The notes under the pieces: model-generated | Told to the model about the DNA's origin: nothing | Database searches by the model: none | What the model saw: the letters and a program-made list of their open reading frames with translations, nothing else | Translations under genes and position numbers: made by a program | In this document: in pieces, positions 1 to 6,432 of the stretch | How positions within the stretch are numbered: position 1 is the first letter of the stretch | Layout: every line of letters begins with the position of its first letter | Source: Orrella dioscoreae | GTDB taxonomy: Bacteria; Pseudomonadota; Gammaproteobacteria; Burkholderiales; Burkholderiaceae_B | Direction of reading: 5' to 3' | DNA length: 64,000 nucleotides | Assembly (NCBI RefSeq): GCF_900089455.2 | Contig: NZ_LT907988.1 | Span: forward strand, 3,844,001-3,908,000

Positions 1-304
1 CGGCCATGCACGCGGCGCTGATCACGTCCGCAACGACGAGGATCAGGCGACGGCTGTAGCGGTCGGCGAACGTGCCGCCCAGCGGCCCCAGCACCGCCTG
101 CGGCAGCAGCGCGGCCAGGCCCGCCGTGCCCAGCGCGCCCACGCTGCCGGTCGTATCGGTGATCCACCACAGCAGCACGAACTGCGTCAATGCCGACCCG
201 ATCAGCGACAGGGCCTGGCCGATGAAGATGCTCCAGTAGCGCAGTTGCCACGGAGAATTCGGCGCAATGATGGGCGTGCTCGTCAACGTCGTCTCTGGGT
301 CCAC
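1..304 (-). CDS. MFS transporter, N-terminal part (runs off the window)
   Basis: Only the first ~100 codons are present; the gene continues beyond base 1. The translation has a hydrophobic first helix (WSIFIGQALSLIGSALTQFV), a second helix rich in Gly/Ala/Leu, and then the classic loop-2/3 signature of the major facilitator superfamily, GPLGGTFADRYSRRLIL, which resembles the GxLaDrxGRr motif. This makes a proton-driven exporter likely, in the inner membrane. The start is uncertain: a GTG at 304 or a TTG at 286 are both in frame, and neither has a strong ribosome binding site. It is divergent from the sigma-factor gene at 676. MFS exporters next to iron-uptake cassettes sometimes export siderophores, but nothing here shows the substrate. 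Confidence 0.8.
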   Translation of the reverse strand, partial: MDPETTLTSTPIIAPNSPWQLRYWSIFIGQALSLIGSALTQFVLLWWITDTTGSVGALGTAGLAALLPQAVLGPLGGTFADRYSRRLILVVADVISAACMA

Positions 305-675
305 AAGGGGTTGCGGCGCAGTGTATCAACGTGGCGTGGCACGCCCGCGAAATCCCCTACGCGCCAGCGGCGCAGCGCAGACCGATCTGACGGTGCCCCT
401 GCGAGGATTCGTTGGAGAAGCCATTGCGATGGCTGGCGGTCAGCGTCTCGGGACGGTTGTCGTACTGGTAATCGCCGCCGCGGGTCACGCCGGACCTCTC
501 CTTGTCAGGGCGACGGTGCGCGTCGCAATCGCGCTTCGGCGGATACGCGTGCATGCGTGCATCGATGACCTGGCCGCGCATTTGCAGCGGCCGGATGAGG
601 AGTCCTGGTGAGGCGCCCGGCGTCGTGGCATAATTGAAAACGATTCCCATTTAAATCCATACGCCCTCTTCCGCC
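305..675. other. Intergenic region between MFS gene and first iron cassette
   Basis: No convincing gene is seen in this 371-base stretch. It separates two divergent genes and should hold both promoters. The only recognisable element is the Fur-like site near its right end. Short open frames exist on both strands but have arginine- and serine-rich compositions typical of noncoding frames in high-GC DNA. Confidence 0.5.
632..652. promoter_or_regulatory. Candidate Fur box before sigma factor 1
   Basis: The AT-rich stretch AATTGAAAACGATTCCCATT stands out from GC-rich surroundings. It resembles the Fur consensus of alternating GATAAT/ATTATC hexamers (AATGAAAAtcATTCtCATT type). It lies about 25 bases before the GTG of the FecI-like gene, where Fur bound to iron would block transcription. 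Function is inferred from the match and the position. Confidence 0.6.
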
Positions 676-1182
676 GTGGACCCGCAACTCGCCAGGAACA
701 CCCGGTTCACCAGCATTTATCGCGCAGACCAGCCCTGGCTGGAGCTGCGCCTGCGCGACGGGTTGCGCAACCGCGAAGACGCCCAGGACATCGCCAGCGA
801 AACCTTCACCCAGCTGCTGCAGGCGCCCGCGCTGCTGCAGCTGCAGGAGCCGCGCGCGATGTTGCTGACCATCGCCCGCCGGATCACCTGGCGGCTGTGG
901 CGCAGACGAGAGCTGGAGCAGGCCTGGCTCGACACGCTGCGCCTGCTGCCCGAGCCCACCGCGCCTTCGGCCGAAAGCCGCTACCAGACCCTGCAGGCGC
1001 TGCAGACCCTGGATGCCGTCCTGGACGGCCTTTCCGGCAAGGCTCGCATGGCGTTCCTGTACAGCCAGCTCGACGGCATGACGCACGCGGACATCGCCGC
1101 GCGAATCAAGGTATCGCCCACGATGGTACGCAAGTACATCGCCCAGGCCTTGCGCCGCTGCTGCGAGGCCTTCGAGGCATGA
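676..1182 (+). CDS. FecI-type ECF sigma factor 1
   Basis: This 168-residue protein is an extracytoplasmic-function sigma factor of the iron-starvation (FecI) group. Region 2 is in the first half (DGLRNREDAQDIASETFTQLL, with the acidic DAxDIxxETF pattern that contacts the -10 element). Region 4 is in the last third (ALQTLDAVLDGLSGKARMAFLYSQLDGMTHADIAARIKVSPTMVRKYIAQAL), ending in a helix-turn-helix. It should direct RNA polymerase to the downstream receptor gene. The GTG start is the first start after an in-frame stop at 652, so the choice is fairly safe. Its stop overlaps the ATG of the following fecR (ATGA), showing translational coupling. A Fur-like site precedes it. Confidence 0.9.
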   Translation: MDPQLARNTRFTSIYRADQPWLELRLRDGLRNREDAQDIASETFTQLLQAPALLQLQEPRAMLLTIARRITWRLWRRRELEQAWLDTLRLLPEPTAPSAESRYQTLQALQTLDAVLDGLSGKARMAFLYSQLDGMTHADIAARIKVSPTMVRKYIAQALRRCCEAFEA

Positions 1183-2150
1183 GCCCCACCGCGGTTGCCG
1201 CGCGGGAAGCCGCGATCGCCTGGCAGATATGCCTGTCGAGTGGCGACGCCACCGATGCGGACCGCCGCGCGTTCGAGCGCTGGCTGGCGGCCACGCCGCT
1301 GAACCAGCAGGCCTGGCGGCATCTGGAAGCCGCGCTGGGCAAGGCATTGCTCGGCCTGGAGCCCGGGCTGCTGTCGGCCACCGCCCCGCTGCGCCAATCG
1401 CTGGTCGGGCCACGCAACGCCATGCGGCGCAAGCTGGGACGCCTGCTGCTCTTCGCGGGTGTCATCGGTGGCGCGGGCGTGGGGGCGGACAGGCTGGTGC
1501 CCTTGCGCTACGTGGCATCAGGCATCGTGACCCGTACAGGGGAACGCCGGCGCATCGTCCTGCCCGACGGCAGCCTCATGGAGCTGGATGCCCGCAGCGC
1601 CGCCACGCCAGCCTTCTCGGACCGGCAGCGCGTCGTGAAACTGGAGGCGGGCGCGGGTGTGTTCTCGCCCGCCGACCTGGCCGGCGCGCCCGCCCTGCGT
1701 GTCCAGACCGTGCACGGCGAAGCACGCGTCCTGTCAGGCAGCGCCATGGTGCGTTGCGACGATGCGCGCGCCCTGTGCGTCGCCTTGGCAGGGGCCACCG
1801 AGATCGTCCTGCCTTCGGGCCGGACGCACAGGCTCCAGGCGGGCGGAAGCGCCTGGTTCGGCCAGCACGGCCTTGCCGTCGGCGCCGCCCAGCCCCACGC
1901 CGCCGCCTGGCGAAACGGGCAGCTCGAGGTTTACGATGAACCCCTTGCGCAGGTCGTGGCAGCGCTGTCGCGCTACCGTGCCGGCTGGCTCCGGGTCTCG
2001 CCCGAAGCCGGCGCGTTGCGGGTCACCGGACTCTACGCGCTGGACGACACGGACCGCGCCCTGGCGTCCCTGCGCCACACCCTGCCGATCACGGTGACGC
2101 GCTATGGCGGACTGGTCGTCATGATCGACCGTGCCACCCGCCAGGCGTAG
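1179..2150 (+). CDS. FecR-type anti-sigma/sigma regulator 1
   Basis: This 323-residue inner-membrane regulator controls the sigma factor encoded just before it. The cytoplasmic N-terminal domain (about residues 10-50) has the FecR-family tryptophans (AIAWQICLSSGDATDADRRAFERWL). One transmembrane helix lies at about 88-104, preceded by basic residues. The periplasmic FecR domain follows (GERRRIVLPDGSLMELDARS, about 120-140). The C-terminal part (NGQLEVYDEPLAQVVAALSRYR) resembles the STN-like domain that touches the receptor's signalling domain. The ATG overlaps the sigma stop by four bases. By analogy with FecR or FpvR, it relays receptor occupancy across the membrane; this was not tested here. 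Confidence 0.88.
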   Translation: MSPTAVAAREAAIAWQICLSSGDATDADRRAFERWLAATPLNQQAWRHLEAALGKALLGLEPGLLSATAPLRQSLVGPRNAMRRKLGRLLLFAGVIGGAGVGADRLVPLRYVASGIVTRTGERRRIVLPDGSLMELDARSAATPAFSDRQRVVKLEAGAGVFSPADLAGAPALRVQTVHGEARVLSGSAMVRCDDARALCVALAGATEIVLPSGRTHRLQAGGSAWFGQHGLAVGAAQPHAAAWRNGQLEVYDEPLAQVVAALSRYRAGWLRVSPEAGALRVTGLYALDDTDRALASLRHTLPITVTRYGGLVVMIDRATRQA

Positions 2151-2176
2151 ACGCGCAATTATTTTCCTCGGACGGT

Positions 2177-2213
2177 GTTTTTTTCCCGGCCTCGTGACAC
2201 ATACATGGGAAGC
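2177..2213 (+). promoter_or_regulatory. Candidate ECF-dependent promoter before receptor 1
   Basis: The 102-base gap between fecR and the receptor gene has a T-run followed by CCCGGCCTCGTGAC and then TACATGGGAA. A closely similar arrangement (T-run, CGGCC, GAC, TACAGGGAA) occurs before receptor 2 at 6365-6400. Shared sequence at the same place in two paralogous cassettes suggests a promoter read by the cognate or a shared sigma factor. No consensus was computed. Confidence 0.35.
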
Positions 2214-2252
2214 GTCTTCACGCACGCATAGACGCACCAACGGAGTTTTCCC

Positions 2253-4661
2253 ATGCATTCGCCCCTGGCCCCCGGCGTGGCCATCCTCGCCACCACGATC
2301 GCCGCCGCGCTCTCTCTCTCGCCCACGTCCGTCCATGCCCAGGCCAGCCCGGCCGTCCGGCAGTACGACCTGCCCGCAGGCCCGCTGGCCGTCACGCTGA
2401 CCCAGATCGCCCGGCTGAGCGACGCCTACATTTCCTATCCGCCCGACCTGGTCGCAGGCAAGGACGCGCCCGCCATCTCCGGCCTGTTGACCCTGGAAGA
2501 AGCGACCCGCCGGGCGCTGGCCGGCAACGGGCTGGCACTTGCCGTGGCGGGCGACGGCACGCTTACCCTGCGCCGATTGCCCGACCAGGGCGCGGCCACG
2601 ACCCTGGCACCCGTGCAGGTCGAAGGCAATCTCCCAGGCAACATCACCGAAGGCACCGGCGCCTACACGACCGGCCCCATGGGCACCGCCACCAAGCTCC
2701 CGCTGACCGCGCGCGAAACCCCGCAGTCCGTCAGCGTGGTGACGCGCCAGCAGATCGAGGACCGCGGATTCCAGACCCTGGACGACGTCGCCCGGGACGC
2801 CACGGGACTGACCACGCGGCAGTTCGGCGGCGGCGAGCGCACCCAGTTCTTCACGCGCGGCTTCGAGATCACCTCGTTCCTGGCCGATGGCGTTCCGCTG
2901 GCCTACGACTACGACTCGCAGGGCGTGGCCACCATGGCCATGTACGACCACATCGAGATCCTGCGCGGGCCCGCGGGCCTGATGACCGGCGCCGGCAATC
3001 CCTCCGGCACCCTCAACCTGGTGCGCAAGCGCCCCGGTGCAACGCCGCAGTTCTCCGTCACGACCAGCCTGGGCAGCTGGGACAACTACCGCGGAGAGAT
3101 CGATGGCGGCGGCGCCCTGAACCAGAGCGGGACCGTGCGTGCGCGCGGGGTGGTGGCCTACCAGGACAGCGACACCTTCAAGAAGGCCTACGAACACCAG
3201 CGCCAGCTGTACTACGGCACCCTGGAGTGGGACCTGGGCACGCGTACCACGCTGAGCGTCGGCGGCTACTACAACCGCGAGGACAATCCCGGCGCGGACT
3301 GGAACGGCCTGCCCACGCGGCGCGACGGCAGCTTCTATCGTTTCCACCGATCGACGCGGCTGACACCCGACTGGGCCTACTGGGACAAGGAAAGCACCAG
3401 CCTCTTCGCCGAAGTCGACCATCGCTTCGCCAACGGCTGGACCGGCAGGCTGACCGGCCGCACGCTGAAAGCGCGCATGGACATGCTAGGCACGTATCTC
3501 TATCCGCTGGAGGATTCCGAGAACTTCGGCCAGGGCGGCGGCAAGTACCTGTACGAGAAAACCCAGTACAGCCTGGACGGCTACCTGAGCGGCCCCTTCA
3601 CGTTGCTGGGCCGCCAGCATGAGCTGGTGCTGGGAGGAAGCCTGCGCAAGAACCGGGATGACGACGGCCCGGGCGGCTGGCCCACCGATTACAACGAGAT
3701 CGTCGACCCGCTTGCCTGGGACTCCAGCGCGGTGCCGATGCCGGCGTTCACGATGCCGTGGTCCCGCAAGGGCCACCAGAAGCAGGCCAGCGGCTATGCC
3801 ACCACGCGGCTCAGCCTGGCCGACCCGCTCACGCTGATGCTGGGCGCGCGCGTGGACACCTATGAATACGAGATGACGCTGCGCTCGGGCGCCTTCGTTG
3901 GCCACGACAGCTACAAGGTCAGCAACGAGATCACGCCGTACGCAGGCATCGTCTATGACCTGGACGGCCGTCACTCGGTCTACGCCAGCTGGTCCAGCAT
4001 CTTCCAGCCCCAGGAATACCTGTCCGCGACGGGCGCGCTGCTCGACCCGGTCAAGGGCCGCAACCTGGAGGCAGGCGTCAAGGGCGAATACTACGACGGC
4101 CGGCTGACGGCCAGCGCCGCCGTCTTCCAGATCAACCAGCGCAACCTGCCCAGCGCCCTGGAACGCGCCCTGTGCGCCAATCCTTCGATGGATTGCTACG
4201 CGCAAGCCGGCGAAGTGCGCAGCCGGGGCGTCGAGTTCGAGCTGGCCGGCGCGCTGATGCCCAACTGGCAGATCACGGCGGGCTATACCTACAACGTCTC
4301 GAAGTACCTCAAGGACTCGGACGCCGGCCAGGCAGGCCAACCCTATGACACGCAGACGCCCCGCCACCTGTTCAAGGTGTCGACGATGGTGACGCTGCCC
4401 GGCGACTGGAACGCCTGGCGTATCGGTGGTGCGGCACGCACCCAGAGCCCGATCAGCCGCCCCCAGTATCGCGTCCGCCAGCCTGGCTACACCGTGTTCG
4501 ATGCCGTGGTCGCCTACCAGGCCAGTGCCAACCTGGACCTGCGCCTGAACGTCTACAACCTGTTCGACAAGTACTACTACCAGGCCATCGGCAGCACGCA
4601 GGACAACAACCACTTCGGCGCGCCGCGGTCTTTCCTGCTGACGGCGAAGTACACGTTCTGA
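2253..4661 (+). CDS. TonB-dependent siderophore receptor 1 (transducer type)
   Basis: This 802-residue outer-membrane receptor is predicted to import a ferric siderophore using TonB energy. A signal peptide ends near SVHAQA (about residue 31). An STN signalling domain follows (YDLPAGPLAVTLTQIARLSD to about 95), the hallmark of receptors that signal to a FecR/FecI pair. The plug contains ARETPQSVSVVTRQQIEDRG (about 152-171) and RGFEITSFLADGVPL. The rest is the 22-strand barrel, ending in the terminal aromatic residue of outer-membrane proteins (LLTAKYTF). The start has GGAG nine bases upstream. It belongs to the FpvA/FoxA-like family, but the ligand cannot be read from sequence. It is clearly paralogous to the receptors at 6433 and 45762. 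Confidence 0.92.
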   Translation: MHSPLAPGVAILATTIAAALSLSPTSVHAQASPAVRQYDLPAGPLAVTLTQIARLSDAYISYPPDLVAGKDAPAISGLLTLEEATRRALAGNGLALAVAGDGTLTLRRLPDQGAATTLAPVQVEGNLPGNITEGTGAYTTGPMGTATKLPLTARETPQSVSVVTRQQIEDRGFQTLDDVARDATGLTTRQFGGGERTQFFTRGFEITSFLADGVPLAYDYDSQGVATMAMYDHIEILRGPAGLMTGAGNPSGTLNLVRKRPGATPQFSVTTSLGSWDNYRGEIDGGGALNQSGTVRARGVVAYQDSDTFKKAYEHQRQLYYGTLEWDLGTRTTLSVGGYYNREDNPGADWNGLPTRRDGSFYRFHRSTRLTPDWAYWDKESTSLFAEVDHRFANGWTGRLTGRTLKARMDMLGTYLYPLEDSENFGQGGGKYLYEKTQYSLDGYLSGPFTLLGRQHELVLGGSLRKNRDDDGPGGWPTDYNEIVDPLAWDSSAVPMPAFTMPWSRKGHQKQASGYATTRLSLADPLTLMLGARVDTYEYEMTLRSGAFVGHDSYKVSNEITPYAGIVYDLDGRHSVYASWSSIFQPQEYLSATGALLDPVKGRNLEAGVKGEYYDGRLTASAAVFQINQRNLPSALERALCANPSMDCYAQAGEVRSRGVEFELAGALMPNWQITAGYTYNVSKYLKDSDAGQAGQPYDTQTPRHLFKVSTMVTLPGDWNAWRIGGAARTQSPISRPQYRVRQPGYTVFDAVVAYQASANLDLRLNVYNLFDKYYYQAIGSTQDNNHFGAPRSFLLTAKYTF

Positions 4662-4673
4662 GCGGAACGTCCC

Positions 4674-4703
4674 GGGGCCGGCGATTGCAATCCCGCCAGC
4701 CCC
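4674..4703 (+). terminator. Hairpin after receptor 1
   Basis: GGGGCCGGCG and CGCCAGCCCC form a stem with one mismatch around a ten-base loop, 12 bases after the receptor stop. There is no T-tract, so it may be a weak or factor-assisted terminator that separates the two cassettes. Confidence 0.4.
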
Positions 4704-4726
4704 GCCGCATAATCCCGCCTCAACCC

Positions 4727-4751
4727 TGATCGAGAATCGTTTGCTTTTACC
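4727..4751. promoter_or_regulatory. Candidate Fur box before sigma factor 2
   Basis: CTGATCGAGAATCGTTTGC, followed by TTTTAC, is AT-rich against its surroundings and partly matches the GATAAT-repeat Fur consensus (GAgAAtcgtTT). It lies about 45 bases before the sigma ATG, the same place as the site of cassette 1. The match is weaker than the site at 43923. Confidence 0.45.
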
Positions 4752-4795
4752 CGGACAAACGATGCTGCGTCGGCAGGGCCAAGGAGGCTGGGACC

Positions 4796-5335
4796 ATGAG
4801 CGCGGGCAAGACCGCATGCGCGCCTGACATCGCAGGTGTCTATCGCGACAACCATCGCTGGCTGCAGGACTGGCTGCGCCGCCGCCTGGGCAATGCCTGG
4901 GAGGCGGCCGACCTGGCGCAGGAAGCCTTCGTGCGCCTGCTGGCAGCCCCCCGGACGTTCTCGGACACGGGCCATGCGCGCGCCTACCTGCGCGGCATGG
5001 CCAACCATCTCTGCGTCGACCTGTGGCGCCGCCGGGAGATCGAACAGGCGTGGCTGGAGATGTTGGCCGCCCAGCCCCCCGCCACCCTGCCCTCGGCGGA
5101 AGACCAGGTCATCGTCCTGCGAGCGCTGCAGGATATCGACGCCATGCTGCGCGCCCTGCCGGAAAACACCGCGCGCGCCTTCATCCTGACCGCCGCCTGC
5201 GGCATGACCCAGCAGGAGGCCGCGCAGGACATGGGCATCTCGGAACGCATGGTCCGCAAGCACGTTGCGCGCGCTGCCTTGCACTGCATGCTGATCGAAG
5301 CGCGCCATCCCGCGCCTCCTGCGCCGGCGGAATGA
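4796..5335 (+). CDS. FecI-type ECF sigma factor 2
   Basis: This 179-residue ECF sigma factor is paralogous to the one at 676. Region 2 reads RRRLGNAWEAADLAQEAFVRLL and region 4 ends in GMTQQEAAQDMGISERMVRKHVARAALHC, a helix-turn-helix for the -35 element. AAGGAGG nine bases before the ATG fixes the start. Its stop overlaps the fecR ATG (ATGA). Together with the Fur-like site upstream this should be an iron-starvation sigma factor for the receptor at 6433. Its sequence differs enough from sigma 1 that separate promoter recognition is possible. Confidence 0.9.
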   Translation: MSAGKTACAPDIAGVYRDNHRWLQDWLRRRLGNAWEAADLAQEAFVRLLAAPRTFSDTGHARAYLRGMANHLCVDLWRRREIEQAWLEMLAAQPPATLPSAEDQVIVLRALQDIDAMLRALPENTARAFILTAACGMTQQEAAQDMGISERMVRKHVARAALHCMLIEARHPAPPAPAE

Positions 5336-6318
5336 GCGCGAAGGGCCATGCACCGGCCAGCCTGCCGCCGCACGCGGTACTGGAAGAGGCCGCCGACTGG
5401 TTCGCGCTGCTCGCATCGGGCCATGCCACCGACGCGGAGCGCGCCGGCTGGCGCGCCTGGCTGGATGCCGAGCCCTCGCATCGGCAGGCCTGGGGTTACC
5501 TAGACCGCCTCAGCCAGCGCTTCGAACCGCTGCAGCGCCATGCCGATCCTGCCCAGATTGCCCAGGCCCTGGGCCGTCCCGCTGCCTTGCGCAAAACGCG
5601 GCGGCGCACCATCGCCGCCATGGTCCTGCTGGGCGTGGGCGGATGGGCGGCATGGCGGCAGCCCTTGCTGCGAGAGGGCGTGCTGGCGCTGGCCGCCGAC
5701 TACCGCGGCCAACCGGGCGGCACGCGACAGGCGACACTGCCGGATGGCACCCGTGTCTGGCTGAACGCGGGCAGCGCGATGAACCTGGACTACGGCACCG
5801 GCCTGCGGCGCCTGATCCTGCTGAAAGGCGAGATCCTGGTGGACACTGCCCACGAGGCCCGCCCCCTCGTCGTCGACACGGCGCATGGCCGGCTGCGCCC
5901 GCTGGGGACGCGATTCACGGTCTGGTCCCGCCCCGAGTCGACCCTGCTCGCGGTGCACCAGGGCGCGGTCGAGGTCAGCCCGGCCCAGGGCAGCGAGCCA
6001 AGCGTCGTCGAAGCCGGGCACCAACTGCGCTTCACCGCCAGCCAGATCGGCGCCACGGAACCTGCGGACCCGGCACGCGAAGCCTGGCACCGCGGCATCC
6101 TGCTGGCGCGGGACATCCCGTTGTCGGACGTGGTGGAGACCCTGTCGCTCCACTGGCACGGCCATCTCAGCCTGTCGCCCGCAGTGGCCGACTTGCGGGT
6201 CGTGGGCGGCTTCCCGCTGCATGATCTGGACCGGACACTGGCGCTGCTGGGCGACGTCGTCCCGATCCAGACGCGCCGTCCTTTCCCCTGGTGGGTCAGC
6301 ATCGAGGCGAAGCACTGA
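5332..6318 (+). CDS. FecR-type anti-sigma/sigma regulator 2
   Basis: This 328-residue protein has the FecR plan: N-terminal cytoplasmic domain (EEAADWFALLASGHATDAER, about 18-37, and WRAWLDAEPSHRQAW), a basic RKTRRR stretch and one membrane helix at about 92-107, and a periplasmic FecR domain (LPDGTRVWLNAGSAMNLDY, then LVVDTAHGRLRPLGTRFTVW). A C-terminal STN-like domain begins at WHRGILLARDIPLSDVVETL. It is coupled to sigma factor 2 by a four-base overlap and lies 114 bases before receptor 2, its presumed partner. The arginine run just before the helix is compatible with Tat export, reported for some FecR proteins, but this is inference. Confidence 0.88.
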   Translation: MSAKGHAPASLPPHAVLEEAADWFALLASGHATDAERAGWRAWLDAEPSHRQAWGYLDRLSQRFEPLQRHADPAQIAQALGRPAALRKTRRRTIAAMVLLGVGGWAAWRQPLLREGVLALAADYRGQPGGTRQATLPDGTRVWLNAGSAMNLDYGTGLRRLILLKGEILVDTAHEARPLVVDTAHGRLRPLGTRFTVWSRPESTLLAVHQGAVEVSPAQGSEPSVVEAGHQLRFTASQIGATEPADPAREAWHRGILLARDIPLSDVVETLSLHWHGHLSLSPAVADLRVVGGFPLHDLDRTLALLGDVVPIQTRRPFPWWVSIEAKH

Positions 6319-6364
6319 TCCGTCCCGACGGTGCATGCCGCTTTTTTTCTTCTTGCCCGGTTCC

Positions 6365-6400
6365 GGTTTTTTCGGCCTTGCCCGACTTACAGGGAAAGCC
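6365..6400 (+). promoter_or_regulatory. Candidate ECF-dependent promoter before receptor 2
   Basis: A T-run followed by CGGCCTTGCCCGAC and TACAGGGAA repeats the arrangement found before receptor 1 at 2177-2213. It lies 33 bases before the receptor start. The shared pattern suggests that an ECF sigma factor reads it. Confidence 0.35.
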
Positions 6401-6432
6401 TTTCCTTTCCCATCGATCCATCGCCGGAATCC

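Noticed and set aside
357-650. 97-codon minus-strand open frame next to the first Fur-like site
   Set aside because: The translation is rich in Arg, Ser and Gly with no domain, no clear ribosome site, and its ATG overlaps the Fur-like element. It is more likely noncoding.
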